DNA from: Ligustrum vulgare
Lineage: Eukaryota > Streptophyta > Magnoliopsida > Lamiales > Oleaceae
Direction: 5' to 3'
DNA: 64,000 nt
NCBI GenBank assembly: GCA_963555705.1
Contig: OY743179.1
Location: 24,177,692 to 24,241,691 of the forward strand
Position numbers and translations under genes: made by a program. Below, in pieces: positions 11,368-22,876 of this stretch. A model generated the notes under the pieces. The model saw only the letters and a program-made list of their open reading frames with translations. It had not been told where the DNA came from and did not search any database. Positions within the stretch are counted from its first letter, which is position 1. The number at the start of each line of letters is the position of its first letter.

Positions 11368-14059
11368 TGTAGCGACCAAGAATTTTTAACGCAATTTAAT
11401 AATTAATTCAAGGTTTCGAAAAACGTGTCGCTGCAATCTCACTCATTTTAAGTTAACGTCACGACGCGTTCGTCTAGCCAAGTCGAGATAAATATCGAGT
11501 TAATTCAATTTTAAATAAATTCTGAATTTCTAAAATTATATCATTTTTATTTATTTATTTATTTATTTATTTTATTTCTTTCAAACTTGTTTTAAAGCCC
11601 AAATCATGTTTAGATCATTTTATCAGATCCATTTCCCAACCTAGTTGTTTCGCGCATATTATTTCTCGATTTCCATTCTTGTGTATCAAAACCCCATGAA
11701 ATTTCCCAACATATTCTACCAACCCATACCTCCACCAATTCCAACCCATACCCTGCCAAGATGCCCTCACTTCACCCAACACACTCCTTACACACTATCA
11801 TACTGCATCCCTCTCAGCACTACCACAATTCCATTTTTCCCAGCCATCACGACCGGCCACTGCCATTCTCCACTGCAGGCTGCCCATTTCACCACCATTT
11901 TCAGCAATCAACCTACCCCCACTGCAACCAACTCCAAACCGCCCCTGTGCAGCACCATTTCAGCATCACCATCACCATCCCGGTCTCCCAATTCAGCAGA
12001 GGTAACGTTCATTTCCTACTTCATCACCACTTCCAGCACACACCTAGGACCGCCATCATCTTCATCATCACCACGGCACCTCCACCACCGTACAACCACC
12101 ACCCCCTGCAGCAGCAGCACCACCAACCAGCAACGAACCACACACACACGCAGCCACCACCTCCATCTTCGCACCCAATGCACCACCCATTTCCACCATC
12201 ACCACCGGCATCATCATCGCCACCCAGCCACCGATCCCCATCAATCGAACCCAAAGAAAAACCAAATCAAAACCCCAAGAATCAAATAAACCCAGAAACT
12301 TACCTCTACCACCGACCTATTCTCCGGAAAATCTCGAATCAGGCCACGACTTCGCGTCGGTTCTCGCACCCAATCAGCACCCAATCGTACCCTTTTTCGC
12401 TACCAGTGCCTCCTCTTTGTCGCCGCTACGAGGCAGCGGTGATAGCGTCGTAGTATCGCCGGCGTCTGAACCACCATCGCCGGATTTCTCCCTTGCTCCC
12501 CGTAGACTCTCTGTCTCCGCTCTCTCTCTCTCTCCGTACGACTCTAGTGAGAGAGGGAGAGATGATATAGGTATAAATATATATTTTAATTAAAGTTTTC
12601 TTAAATTTCCGTTTAGTCCCTAAGTTCTTAAATGTTTTAAATTCAGTCCCTATAGTTTTAAAACCTATCGTTTCAGCCCCTTAAGTTTTAAATGATTTTA
12701 ATCAGTCCCGTCATTTTTAAAATCTATTATTTTAGTCCCTCAACTTTCAAAAATATTCAATTGGTCCCTCATCTTTCAAAAGATATTATTTTAGCCCCTA
12801 ATTATCAAACTCATTTTAATTCAGTACCGGTAAATTAATTTATTTGATTTTAAGCCCATGTTTTAAAAGATTTACATTTTAGTCCCCAAATGTTTAAAAG
12901 CAATCATTTAAGCCTTCATATTTTAAAGTCTTTCGATTTGGTCCATATTGATGATATATACATGTATACGTATATTTATAAAACTCAAGTTTGAAAAGTA
13001 TTCATTTTAATCCCTCTACTTCCAATTTCCTCATTTTAGCCCCTCAACTTTCAAGGTATTCATTTTAGTCTCTCAAATTTCATAATCAGCGATTTTAATC
13101 CCTAAATTATACTTTATCATTTTAACTATAAAATTCAAAAGACTAATTCGGCTTAATCTTCTAATTGGCTAGACGAAGCGTACGGAGAATTAAAGAATGG
13201 AAGTCGTTTCCCGCTCAATCACACTCGTCAAGTATAAGGTAGACTCGCCCCTATTAATTGATTTAAATTATGATTGCATGTGAATGTATATGTTGTGTGA
13301 CTTGTAAAAGTCATATTTTTTTTTGTAAGAAAAGGCGATGAGAATGTATTTCTTCGGAAATAATTATGATGTTAATGAGTACGCGGGCATGATTGGGAAA
13401 AGGCCCCTTGAGGGAGCCCACCCGGTACTAGAGAAATGATGTTATGCATAACATGTGCCTTATGTGCATAAGAAAGAAAAGAAGTAAGAAGACCCGTGCT
13501 GAAATGCACAACATGAGATCTATCAAGAGCCAATTTTAAAGAGCCTTTGATTTTCAAAAGAAGCCAGGTGCTTAAATGCACAAGAAGAGCAACCCACACC
13601 CTATGTTTTCTAAAGAGCCTGCATTTATGTGTTCAATTATATTGTAGATTAATTAATTGGCGATGAGTCTACTGAGTATTTCATTCGAAATGCTCAACCT
13701 GTTATTTTAACAGTTTTGCAGATCTCGGAGATGGTGGCAAGTGATGGATGATGGTGGCAATAACCGTTAAATGGTTGAAATGTCTTACTTTAATGACTTC
13801 CGTAATTTCCAACATTAGATAATTTTGAGAATTTCAGTTATTTGAGAAGTTATGACATCGTTAACTGCTTTACAAAATTAATGGTTCGATTTGCTATTTC
13901 AAGTTGTTTCATAAATGTTTTCAAATCTTATCGACCATTACAGCTTATTTAATGTTGCCAAAAATGAATTTCAGTTATTTCTTCCGTTAAAATATTATTC
14001 GAAAAATTAAACCATAAAATGACGTGGTGAACCGGGTATACGGAACTCGGGGCGCTACA
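11368..14059 (+). repeat. Ty3/gypsy-type solo LTR (copy A, 2.69 kb)
   Basis: Starts TGTAGCGACCAAG and ends GGGGCGCTACA, so it has TG...CA with a short terminal inverted repeat. It is flanked by a perfect 5-bp duplication AAAAT (11363-11367 and 14060-14064). No primer site, gag or pol follows, so it is a recombined solo LTR. The long LTR with TGTxxCG...CGxxACA ends resembles chromovirus (Tekay/Del-like) LTRs, which is an inference. Internal order: 5' segment with CGTCTAGCCAAGTCGAG (about 11470), a C/A-rich tract (11640-12450), 'tagtccct' tracts (12600-13140), then a conserved 3' third (13150-14059). It is homologous end to end with copy B at 47276-59711. The 200+ codon open frames in the C/A-rich tract are His/Pro/Thr-rich in several frames and are composition artefacts. 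Confidence 0.85.
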
Positions 14060-14128
14060 AAAATTCCATTTATCTCTTAAATATCTTATTTAATTAACCA
14101 ACACTAAGAGATAATCATGCCGTCAATT

Positions 14129-14164
<36 letters not shown>
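14129..14164. repeat. (CT)n microsatellite
   Basis: About 17 CT dinucleotides. 14065-14128 and 14165-14680 show no supportable gene or repeat. Confidence 0.9.
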
Positions 14165-14168
<4 letters not shown>

Positions 14169-14680
14169 CTATCATCATCTTCAAACCGTCTCCTTCTCTC
14201 TCCATTTCCATTGAACATTTTGAAATCAAATGGATTCTTCTCCTCCATCGGCAATGTGAAGACCAAGGACCACGGACCAGGATAAGGAAAAAATCTGCAG
14301 ATGATGGGATACTACATATAGCCATGCCTCAAATTACCATACCACGGGGGAATTCCAGTTCATGTATCGAAATATCGTACTAGTTTTGGTTTTTCATTTA
14401 AATAATGGTGATACTATTTTGGAATCAAATATTCGTGCAAATGATGATGTTCATCACATCTCCCAGCCTAATTTGCTATGGCTATAGCTCTAGGTGTCTT
14501 CAATGCCCATGCCAGCAATATTGTCTCTACTATATATATTGCCACCGGTGTGTTGGATGTGCTAATATGAATGTAGGTATTGACTTGATCAAAGCATTCT
14601 CTTATTCATTTTCCACAAAAGGTGCTTATATATGGTTGGACCTCCACTACCATGACAACAAGGCTCAATTATTAGCAATA

Positions 14681-14708
14681 CTAGTTAAAAATTCGTGCGT
14701 TGCACGAA
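14681..14708 (-). other. Helitron 3' terminus (hairpin plus CTAG)
   Basis: On the minus strand the order is a hairpin stem TTCGTGC/GCACGAA with a 3-nt loop (14692-14708), a short AT spacer, then CTAG (14681-14684) followed by host T. This matches the family rule for Helitron 3' ends: a subterminal hairpin about 10 bp before CTRR, inserted between A and T. Confidence 0.7.
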
Positions 14709-16276
14709 ACGTTTTATATTTGTGTTTATTTGCGTGAAATTGAAAATGAAGAAGCACTTATTTGTGAGTACAAATTTACATTAAGATTATTGTATAATTT
14801 ATAGCATCAATTTGATGTGATTCATTTAAGAGATTTGGAAATGTTTTTTAAGCATCCTACTTCTATGGAACTCACAGTACACATTTAATTCAGTTAACTC
14901 GGTTATGCATATCTTCATGAGATGACCGAAGGATCCTCATATGATGCAATGGATGGCTTCCTGAGCTCCCACTAACCATGTACAAAATGATATTTCAATC
15001 TCTCCAGAATAGTCCTTTGAATTGCTTTCGAGCCCTTTCATGGCTCTCTAGCTTCTTCAAAATCTCCAGCAGATATGCGTCATTCCACGGCGGTGGAACA
15101 CTCTTACATGAACAGGATTCACATCTAATATATATATAATATCAAAGAAACACGGTCAAGAATACAACAATAACAATAAATAAACTCGCAAAACAAATAT
15201 AGCGTAGGATTATCTTGTTGCATGCTTCAATTGACTTACTTAGTTCTTCCATTTTCAGAAAGCACACAACCACATTAAGATGCAACAAATTCTTCAAGCA
15301 TTTCAATTGAAGATGGAAACAGAAAATATTTAAAAATACAAATCTCCACAAGTCATAGAGAATACTATTGTTTTATTGATAACAAACTTGGATTAGAATT
15401 GTCTATGCATGATTAGTTAGAACTTAGAAGACTTCCCAATTGCATATAACCATAATTACTCCGGCATTCGAAAATATTTTTCCCTCATCATTAAATTCAT
15501 AAAGCACTTGTAAAACAATTACCAAATATTTAACAAAACATTTTTTAATAGAAAATGCATCCAAACAAAAGTTATAAAACATTGAGCTTATACGATACTT
15601 ATGGTTTGACACCTCACGATTCTCACAAATCATGGTTGATGCTAAATCAATTACAGCTCTTATACAAAAAATAAATGGAGACAAAACGGATGGTGCCTTG
15701 GAATGCTCATATTAAAGACAAGCATAAATTTACATACTCACATTTTTGCTTCGCAAGTTCATATTTGCCTTGTTTGAATAGCATGTTACCCTGAAAATGA
15801 GCAATTACTATAATATCAGTTTCTATGTGTGAAGACAATAAAATAACCATGTCTCAGCAAAAGTAAAAATTTAAACTAAAATTAAATATGGCATGATCAC
15901 TCATATTTATAAGAAATATGAGAGCTGAGGTAGATTAACTGAAAAAGCTTTTCTTACAATAAGCCTTTGTTTGGTTCTCTTTTAAAAAATTTCTTTTTTC
16001 TACAGTACTCAGTTTCAACCATATATCAAAAGTCAAGCACACAATATTTGAATTTTCAACCAAATCTCAACAATCAATCCTCTTAAAAATTAATATACTT
16101 TTCAAAAAAAAACTCTTTTTAAACAATACCAAACACACACTAAGTATTTTCTCCTTGAATTTTTTTAAGGAGCATAAATCAAAATTTTAAGGGGTATGTT
16201 TTCATGCAAAGATATCGCACTCTTGAGCAAAAATGATAAATGACATAGAAACGATAAGTCGATAAAGAAACGTTAA

Positions 16277-16671
16277 GGGGCCGTTCTCTTTGTGTTTCGA
16301 TTTTGGATTTTGAGTTTTGGATTTTGTTTTGAATTTTGGATTTTGGTTGTTTGTTTTGGGATTGCTGAAAACATGTTCTCTTTGTGATTTTGGAAAACTT
16401 TTTTCAAAAATAGAAAACTGAAAAATGCGTTTACTTTGTAATTTTTTGATAAATTTATTTTGTGATATTTTATATGTAAAAAATGGTTAATTTGTTGAAT
16501 TACATTAATTTTAATGTTAATAAATCAGTTAGTTCTCTATGTCAATAAATTCATCATTAATATTGTTTCAGCTAAACAAAAATTTAACATCATACCAATA
16601 AAATCTTAACATAGATCTATATATAATGACAAAATAATATAAGAATTTCAAGTGAAGGAAGTGTCTCACAT

Positions 16672-16743
<72 letters not shown>

Positions 16744-17355
16744 TACAAAAAAAAAAAAAAATCTTAACATGGATCTATATAATAGCAAAATAATATAAGA
16801 ATTTCAAATGAAGGGTCTTACTTTTTAAAAAAAAAAAAAAAAAATTACAAGAAAAAAAAACTTAACATTGATCTATATATATAATGACAAAATAACATAA
16901 AAATTTCAAGTGTAGGAAGTGTCTCACTTTTACAAAAATTAAAAAAAAAAAATCTTAACATGGGTCTATATATAATGACAAAATAACATAAGAACTTCAA
17001 GTAAAGGAAGTGTCTCACATTTGAAAAATAATAATAATAATAAATAAAAAAATTACAAAAAAAAAAAAAAAAAATCTTAACATGGATCTATATATAATGA
17101 CAAAATAATATAAGAACTTCAAGTGAAGGAAGTATCACATTTACCAAAAAAAAAAAATCCAAAACACTTGTTTTGGTCGTTTTGGACTTTTTAACACAAA
17201 ATATCCAAAACACAATAAAATCGTTTTGAGTTTTCCTTGTATTTTTTTTGGTGTTTTGGAAAACACGTTTATGAAAATGGGCAAAGTGCGCGTTTTTTAT
17301 ATTTTCAAAAATCGAAAACTCAAAATGGGCTCAAAACAGCAAAGAGAACGGGGCC
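16277..17355. mobile_element. PIF/Harbinger-type non-autonomous element
   Basis: Terminal inverted repeats GGGGCCGTTCTCTTTG and CAAAGAGAACGGGGCC (14/16 complementary), flanked by TAA on both sides (16274-16276 and 17356-17358). This is the 3-bp TWA duplication of PIF/Harbinger. 1079 bp with no transposase. Inside are five tandem copies of a unit beginning CTTAACATxGATCTATATA (near 16608, 16764, 16861, 16954 and 17076), separated by A-rich or (TAA)n spacers. Confidence 0.8.
16676..16742. repeat. (TAA)n microsatellite
   Basis: About 22 uninterrupted ATA/TAA triplets inside the Harbinger element. Confidence 0.95.
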
Positions 17356-18587
17356 TAAATTTCTTTGTCAATTTTTGTGTGCTTATTTAGACAATACTAT
17401 TGAAGACCAGATAGAGGAACAACTTCAAATCAACTCTTTTCTGTGCTTTGTGTGCCTCAATTATTAAAGTTAAAATAGTTAAAATAGGAGAAATTTACTT
17501 ATACTTAATATATTTTCATCGTGCTTTGCCTAAGTAACTCAAAGTATCCTTTCTTTACAAAATTATTAAACACTTCGTACTTGAACCCATATGCGATGAA
17601 TCCATATTTGATATAATATCATAAATAAAAGTAAATTCAACTAAAATTTCTCAAAACTAACAAGTTAATCTCATACCCAAAAAATATAATAAAATAAAAT
17701 AAATTAAAGAGTAGCACACTGTAACTAATAAGTCATTGCCAAAGAGTCTTAACAAAACTTTAGCAATTGAAAACTCGCATTTTCAATTGATGAGTGTGTG
17801 GACTCACCTAAAAGTTAATTAACATTATTTAGACAATTAGAAGTTTAAATGAAAAGATTATAAGGCAAAACAAAAAAAAAAATTGCAGAATCAATTTCAT
17901 AATCTGACTATTCAGAGGATAATTGGTCACCATTCTTTATTCTCTTACTCAATCCCGACACAATAATGCACTATCTGTACAGTTAAATTACATGTGAGCA
18001 GCCTCAGTAATTCACTTTTTATTTAAAAAAATGTCTCAGATCAACCTCGATTTTCTAATATTCATCAATTCGTATTGTCTATGTAAAACGACGCCATTTA
18101 AGTAACTAATAATACACCCAACCAAGTATTGGTGCTCATTATTGAAAAAAATGTGAATTAAAAAAAATGAAAATATAAATACAATATTAACTGAAATTAA
18201 AGTCAAATACTACTCCAAAGATATACAGTATTAACGAAAAAATGGGAAATGATCACCAATCAGTTATTTGATAGAAATAAAATTAAAGTAAAACAGGCGA
18301 TTAACATGTAAAACATCTATTATTGATCACTTACCACAGTTTGGCTTTTGTTCAAAATCTTTTCACACTACCCAGTATAATTTCATGGCTTCCACCCCTA
18401 TTCTCCTTCATAATAAAAATAGAAATAGATGAATACCGTTATCAATAGTTAAAAAACTGAAAATGTTTAAGCAATGTAATCATATTTCTTTAACATATTG
18501 CTGCAATCTTATATTCATTTAATTAAAATGACCTTCTAACCTCAACAATGGGCACACACTGAGTCAGTCCATAAATTCATTATTCAC

Positions 18588-18713
18588 TTGTATGCTATAA
18601 AGGTGTTGCTGAAGGTCGGCAAAAGTTGCAACCAAAGACTCGACGTGACTATTGGTACTGCCATTATGCATACTTCGTAGGAGATTTGGACCCTCTCCAT
18701 CACTGGATTTATC
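18588..18713 (-). pseudogene. Unidentified 42-codon exon
   Basis: An open 126-nt block bounded by a good acceptor (ATTCCTAG) and donor (GTGAAT), in phase 0. It contains SSDGEGPNLLRSMHNGS and ends DLQQHLYSIQ. The composition is that of a real protein, but I do not recognise the family. It lies upstream of the PAS1-like fragment on the same strand and does not fit that protein, so it probably comes from another captured gene. A further exon-like piece with VLEDDPGKSTHE lies near 19340-19300. Confidence 0.4.
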
Positions 18714-19235
18714 CTAGGAATATCATAATGTGAAGAAGATCAGTATGCTATTTGTAGATGAATTTAAAAGGCAACGATGATATTACAATATAGAAGGAGC
18801 AAAACTCTTCACATCAACAAGACTTTAGTTTGAAAGAGCTTTACGGTGGTGCAAGTAAGAACAAAAAAAAAATAATAATAAATAAATAAATTAGTACCTC
18901 ACATATCATTTCTATCCAATTAGAATTGTTCCATCATAATCCAAAGAGTGTGTCCAAAACACTGTAGCTACATTTGATGCATCAATAGGCAAGCGTTATA
19001 AAAAACAAAGAAATTCAGACTAGAGTCTTAAGCAAACATGTGTATTTCGTCATTGTAAAAACTAATTATGCACACCAATTGCACTCAACTGTGTACCAAT
19101 TGGAAAGTATAATCATAGAAAAACCAGTTGAGCTGAAGTTGATTGAGATCAAGAAAGGTAATCATATTTATATTCCATGGGTCGTGTATTAACTACCTCA
19201 AAAAGGTGCATAATAAGAAGCACAATTACCTTTGC

Positions 19236-19237
<2 letters not shown>

Positions 19238-19279
<42 letters not shown>
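19238..19279. repeat. (GA)n microsatellite
   Basis: About 21 GA dinucleotides. The Arg/Glu or Ser/Leu open frames running through it are artefacts. Confidence 0.95.
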
Positions 19280-19281
<2 letters not shown>

Positions 19282-19916
19282 ACTATCCTTAGAATGGAAA
19301 TATATCTCATGTGTGGATTTTCCCGGATCATCTTCAAGAACCTGATAGATTGTCAAGATATAATTGAAGGCTTTAATCAATTTCAAAGATATACAAAATC
19401 AAGTATTACACAAGGTAAATGGGGAAGCATCCCAATAGTAATGATAGATCATTGTCACGTAACTAATTCCGAACACTAATCTCACCTACAAGGTAGCTGC
19501 CAAATTAATGGCATAAATTGAATATTCTGCTTTTATCATAAAGGAAAGAACTTGCATAAAAGATATAAAAGAATATTCTTCCTTTATAAGTAACATTGGG
19601 GAAGCATATGATCATAGATCACCGCATATTGATATAAAAAATTAAAAAAGTTTTAACTTATAGAGCAAACCAAAACTTAACACTTCAAAGATACTAATAA
19701 CAACCCACTTAAATCTTAACCATAACCAACAATATAAATTTCAGAAAGGAAGAAAAAAGAAGTTTTTCTCGACACTCGATTGAGTAATAACATCTTCATT
19801 AGTATAACTAAACATACATTGTTGCCTCATTATGATATGTGCACAACAGTATTTTAAGTGAATCCACGGTGATAGACACTGGGTATGTTGATCTCAAATA
19901 GAGAAAATAATTTTTT

Positions 19917-20090
19917 AAAATAACTTTGTTTGGAAAAGTGTTAAAAAACATGTTTTTAAACAACACAATTCCCCAAATCAATTTTTAACCACAAATATTT
20001 TCTCTTTCCACTTTTTAACCATATATTTTACCTCGAAAACATAAAAAAATATTTTTAAATAAAAAAATTTAACAAACAGAGATACTTTTA
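19917..20090. repeat. Copy of a short dispersed MITE-like family
   Basis: Carries the family signature 'acttttTaaccacA...' with 'tttaaacaacaca' and 'acctcgaaaacataaaa'. Related copies occur at about 24868-24985, 29420-29582, 32020-32165, 32515-32655, 32870-33030, 33035-33305 and 38750-38870, in both orientations. The copy at 29420-29582 is the most complete. Confidence 0.55.
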
Positions 20091-20136
20091 AGTAGCTTTT
20101 TGTTTGTAAATATGTTTGAACAAAATGGAAATGATG

Positions 20137-20341
20137 CTATTATATATTAGTTCCAACCATAACCTCGAAATGACAACCATATCCATACCTACCACCATTC
20201 CTACCACTCCAAGCACTGTCAAGACCATCACCTCTAGGCTTTATCTCTTCTACTGTCAAGGTAACCTCTCCAAATTCAAAATTATTGAGCTCCAAAGCAT
20301 TGTTAAAAGCATATTTATCCTTGAAATCAATATAAGCTATG
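20137..20341 (-). pseudogene. Nucleolin-like RRM2 exon fragment
   Basis: Minus-strand reading gives IAYIDFKDKYAFNNALEL, then LTVEEIKPRGDG and a short Gly/Arg stretch (GRNGGRYGYG) before a stop. The AYIDF/ALEL/VEEIKPRGD pattern is that of the second RRM of plant nucleolins (RNP1-derived YIDF, followed by the start of the RGG tail). Nucleolins act in rRNA processing in the nucleolus. Only this exon is present. The RGG tail is cut short, and no first RRM or acidic N-terminus is seen nearby. Confidence 0.6.
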
Positions 20342-22543
20342 CTAGTGTTTAGAATATGATGAATTAATCATAAAAACAAAGTATCAAAAGCCTACATATC
20401 AAACTTGGAATATGACACACAGATTATAATTTATAAATTATTTGAAAAAATGAAAAATAGGTATGATAGAATGGTCTAAACTACAGGTTAGAAAACATAT
20501 TTCCTAAATGATTCATTTCAAAGGGATCGAACAAAAACAAGAACCAATTTTTTTAATAGAAAATCTCAACTATGATGAATTTTCAATGCATGGGGTTATG
20601 ATGCACCAAAAATGGGGATGGATTTAAAAGGAAATGGAGAATCAACAAGAGAGGCTAAATAAATTTGTGAAGTCATCATATATATATATATATAAAAGAT
20701 TGAAGATGTACCACTAATTAATGAGAAAATAAAAAACATAGTCAAAACCATCAAAAATTTGTTTGTAGAAAAATAACGTTAACAATGGCCAAAACACATG
20801 CATGAAAGGCAGTGATGTACTATGCTCCCTTATGAATGACAATTTATCCATTTCAAAACCATGAATACAAACAAAGCCACATCCTAGTATGAATAAAATG
20901 TCAAAATCACAAATTCTGGTTCTGCAAAAGCTATGAAACACATATATGGATACAATACAACAAGTAATTTTTTTTTCTTTTCAAAAAAGCAGGATCATGA
21001 CACTTTGGAGAAGCCCATACTTTGTTGTATGTATATATATCATTTCTATATTTCTATTTTATTCCTCTACCTATTCATTTATATTGTGTCACAGTTTCTT
21101 CATTCCATGTTAATATACACAAATAGAGACATGGGATTTAGGCAAATGAAGAAGTAATGTTTCTCATTTTTAAGCATGTAAGAATGTGATCTGATTACAT
21201 AAACAAATGCACATAAAGTAAATTGATCTGATCTAAAAAATTTGTCAAGGTAATAACAAGTTGATACGGAACACAAAAAGGGAGAATCCTCACAGTCAGC
21301 ACTGTTTATAGAAGAAACTCCATACAAACTAAGAAAACAAAGCGAAAAATGGAAAAACGAAGCTCCCTCTTTGGAATCAACAAACAAAGTACTAAGGATC
21401 GGCACAATGACTCTTTGATTTCCTTTCATTTCAATCGAACCCATAAAAGACTAAGAAAACCAATTTTTTGACTATCTACAACAAATATAAACGAAAATCG
21501 AACCCATAAAAGACTAAGAAAACCAATTTTTTGACTATCTACAACAAATATAAACGAAACACAAACCTTCGAAACGGGAAATGCCGGTTGTTCACAGGGA
21601 GAGGAACGTACATTGACAACAAATGAACACCTTTACGCCGATCTCCTATACCAATTCGTCGACAACCGTATTCCGTACAGCACAAGAGACGCAAACACTA
21701 GAAATCGCTACCCTCTGGAACCTTCTAGAAGCAGCTTTTCTCTCAGGCAAAGATAAGATAAGAACAATGGAGTCGTGATTATATACTAAGAAAGAAAGCG
21801 TTGCAATTTGTGGGATGTGAAGAAAACGCATTTCTCAATTGAACTATAAGTGTGTTTGTGCCTTATGAATAGTGAAATTTGAAGTGAAACTTATATATTA
21901 TAGTGAAATAAGAGTAAAAAAGAAGTTGCAAAAATCTTTTGGAGCAAAGCAACTAAGAAACATGGTTCGGGAAAATCTCTAAACATTCAAAGTTAGAATC
22001 CGATGCGATGCATAAGTGGAGGTATCTCTTTCAACGCAAGGTGGACACACGCCAGCACGAATGAATCTAACCAGGTTGAAACTAATATACTCCCTCTAAC
22101 AGAATTGAGGGAGCAATACAAGATAGACTTGGAGCACATTAACGTTACATCTTCAAAGAAACGTTAGTTTTGATTTTGGAGATGTGTGAATCAGTTATTT
22201 TGATAAATTACATAATTTGGTTCAGAAAAACATCAACCATCATCAAACAATGGATTTTTCTTGGACTGTTGGTCCCCGAATTGAGAAACAAAGGGCCAAG
22301 ATTGATCGATTCATCTGTTTTACATGTTAGAAGGTAAAAAATCAGTTGTGTTTTGATCATTTTCCTTTTGTTGATCGGGATTTTCATGTATTTATTTTCG
22401 TCGGAACTTAACGACAGGTTGAGATTGGCTTTGCAATAATAGTGAAACCAACAAATTGCATTATTCGTTAAGAAATACGAACCCGATATTTAGTTTTTGC
22501 TCAAGCGAGAGACGGTAGGCGGTAAACAGAAAAATGGAGCTCG

Positions 22544-22548
<5 letters not shown>

Positions 22549-22576
<28 letters not shown>
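22549..22576. repeat. Poly(T) tract
   Basis: 28-nt T run. Could be the poly(A) tail of a small retroposed sequence on the minus strand, but no SINE body was recognised. Confidence 0.6.
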
Positions 22577-22580
<4 letters not shown>

Positions 22581-22690
22581 AAATGGAATTTCTGGGATGT
22601 ACCGATGTCCTCCATCATTCTTGAGATTTCGAACATTCCTGTTTTGATGTAGCTGACATAAATAAAGATTTTCTTATTCCAGTTTTTATC

Positions 22691-22876
22691 TCATATATAT
22701 TCATACATGAACATGATGATATTTTTAATGTGATAATTGTTAAGCGGTACTTTAAGCATTGCTTTGACTAACTTCTCTACTGATTCTAATTCATTACTTT
22801 CTCCTTTGTAATTTGCAAGCTCAGCTTCCTCTTCATAAGTAGGCACCATCTTTGTAAGTGACTCTAAATCTTGCAT
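22691..22876 (-). pseudogene. Formin FH2-domain fragment
   Basis: A 61-codon open block contains LESLTKMVPTYEEEAEL, then YKGESNELESVEKLVKAML, ending at a stop. The KMxPTxEEExxLxxYxG...S.EK.vkA.L pattern is the central part of the FH2 actin-nucleating domain of plant formins. Family FH2 domains are about 400 residues, and the rest is missing on both sides. The minus-strand stretch upstream (23260-22980) is Asp/Asn/Glu-rich with a stop and is not recognised. Confidence 0.6.

Larger units (their letters stand above)
15000..18405 (-). pseudogene. PASTICCINO1/FKBP72-like immunophilin fragment (TPR region)
   Basis: Five exon-like blocks, in order on the minus strand: 18405-18335 (TG-stop then EKIL...TV, donor GTAAGT); 15790-15733 (GNMLFKQGKYELAK, acceptor TTTTCAG); 15507-15460 (VLYEFN then DEGKIF); 15291-15214 (LLHLNVVVCFLKMEELSKSI); 15124-15000 (NPVHVRVFHRRGM, then ARKQFKGLF in another frame). 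Order and content match the C-terminal TPR part of plant PAS1, a peptidyl-prolyl isomerase family protein in cell-division control and very-long-chain fatty acid synthesis. The FKBP domains are absent. Faults: an in-frame stop in the first block, a weakened donor after CNK (ATAATC), and a frameshift plus deletion after RRGM that removes the third TPR before ARKQFKGLF. A Harbinger element sits in the 2.5-kb first intron. Non-functional. Confidence 0.75.

Noticed and set aside
11645..12453. Open frames of 214-230 codons rich in His, Pro, Thr and Ser
   Set aside because: They lie in the C/A-rich tract of a solo LTR, are open in several frames and on both strands, and have no start context or domain. 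Composition artefact.
19177..19479. 100-codon open frame through the (GA)n tract
   Set aside because: Created by the microsatellite reading as Arg-Glu. The opposite-strand Ser-Leu frame is the same effect.
20116..20352. Plus-strand 78-codon open frame
   Set aside because: It is antisense to the nucleolin-like RRM exon, which has clear motif content on the minus strand.
21646..21831. First exon of a minus-strand gene
   Set aside because: A 61-codon frame with no splice partner or motif. Could be a 5' leader of a captured gene but cannot be supported.
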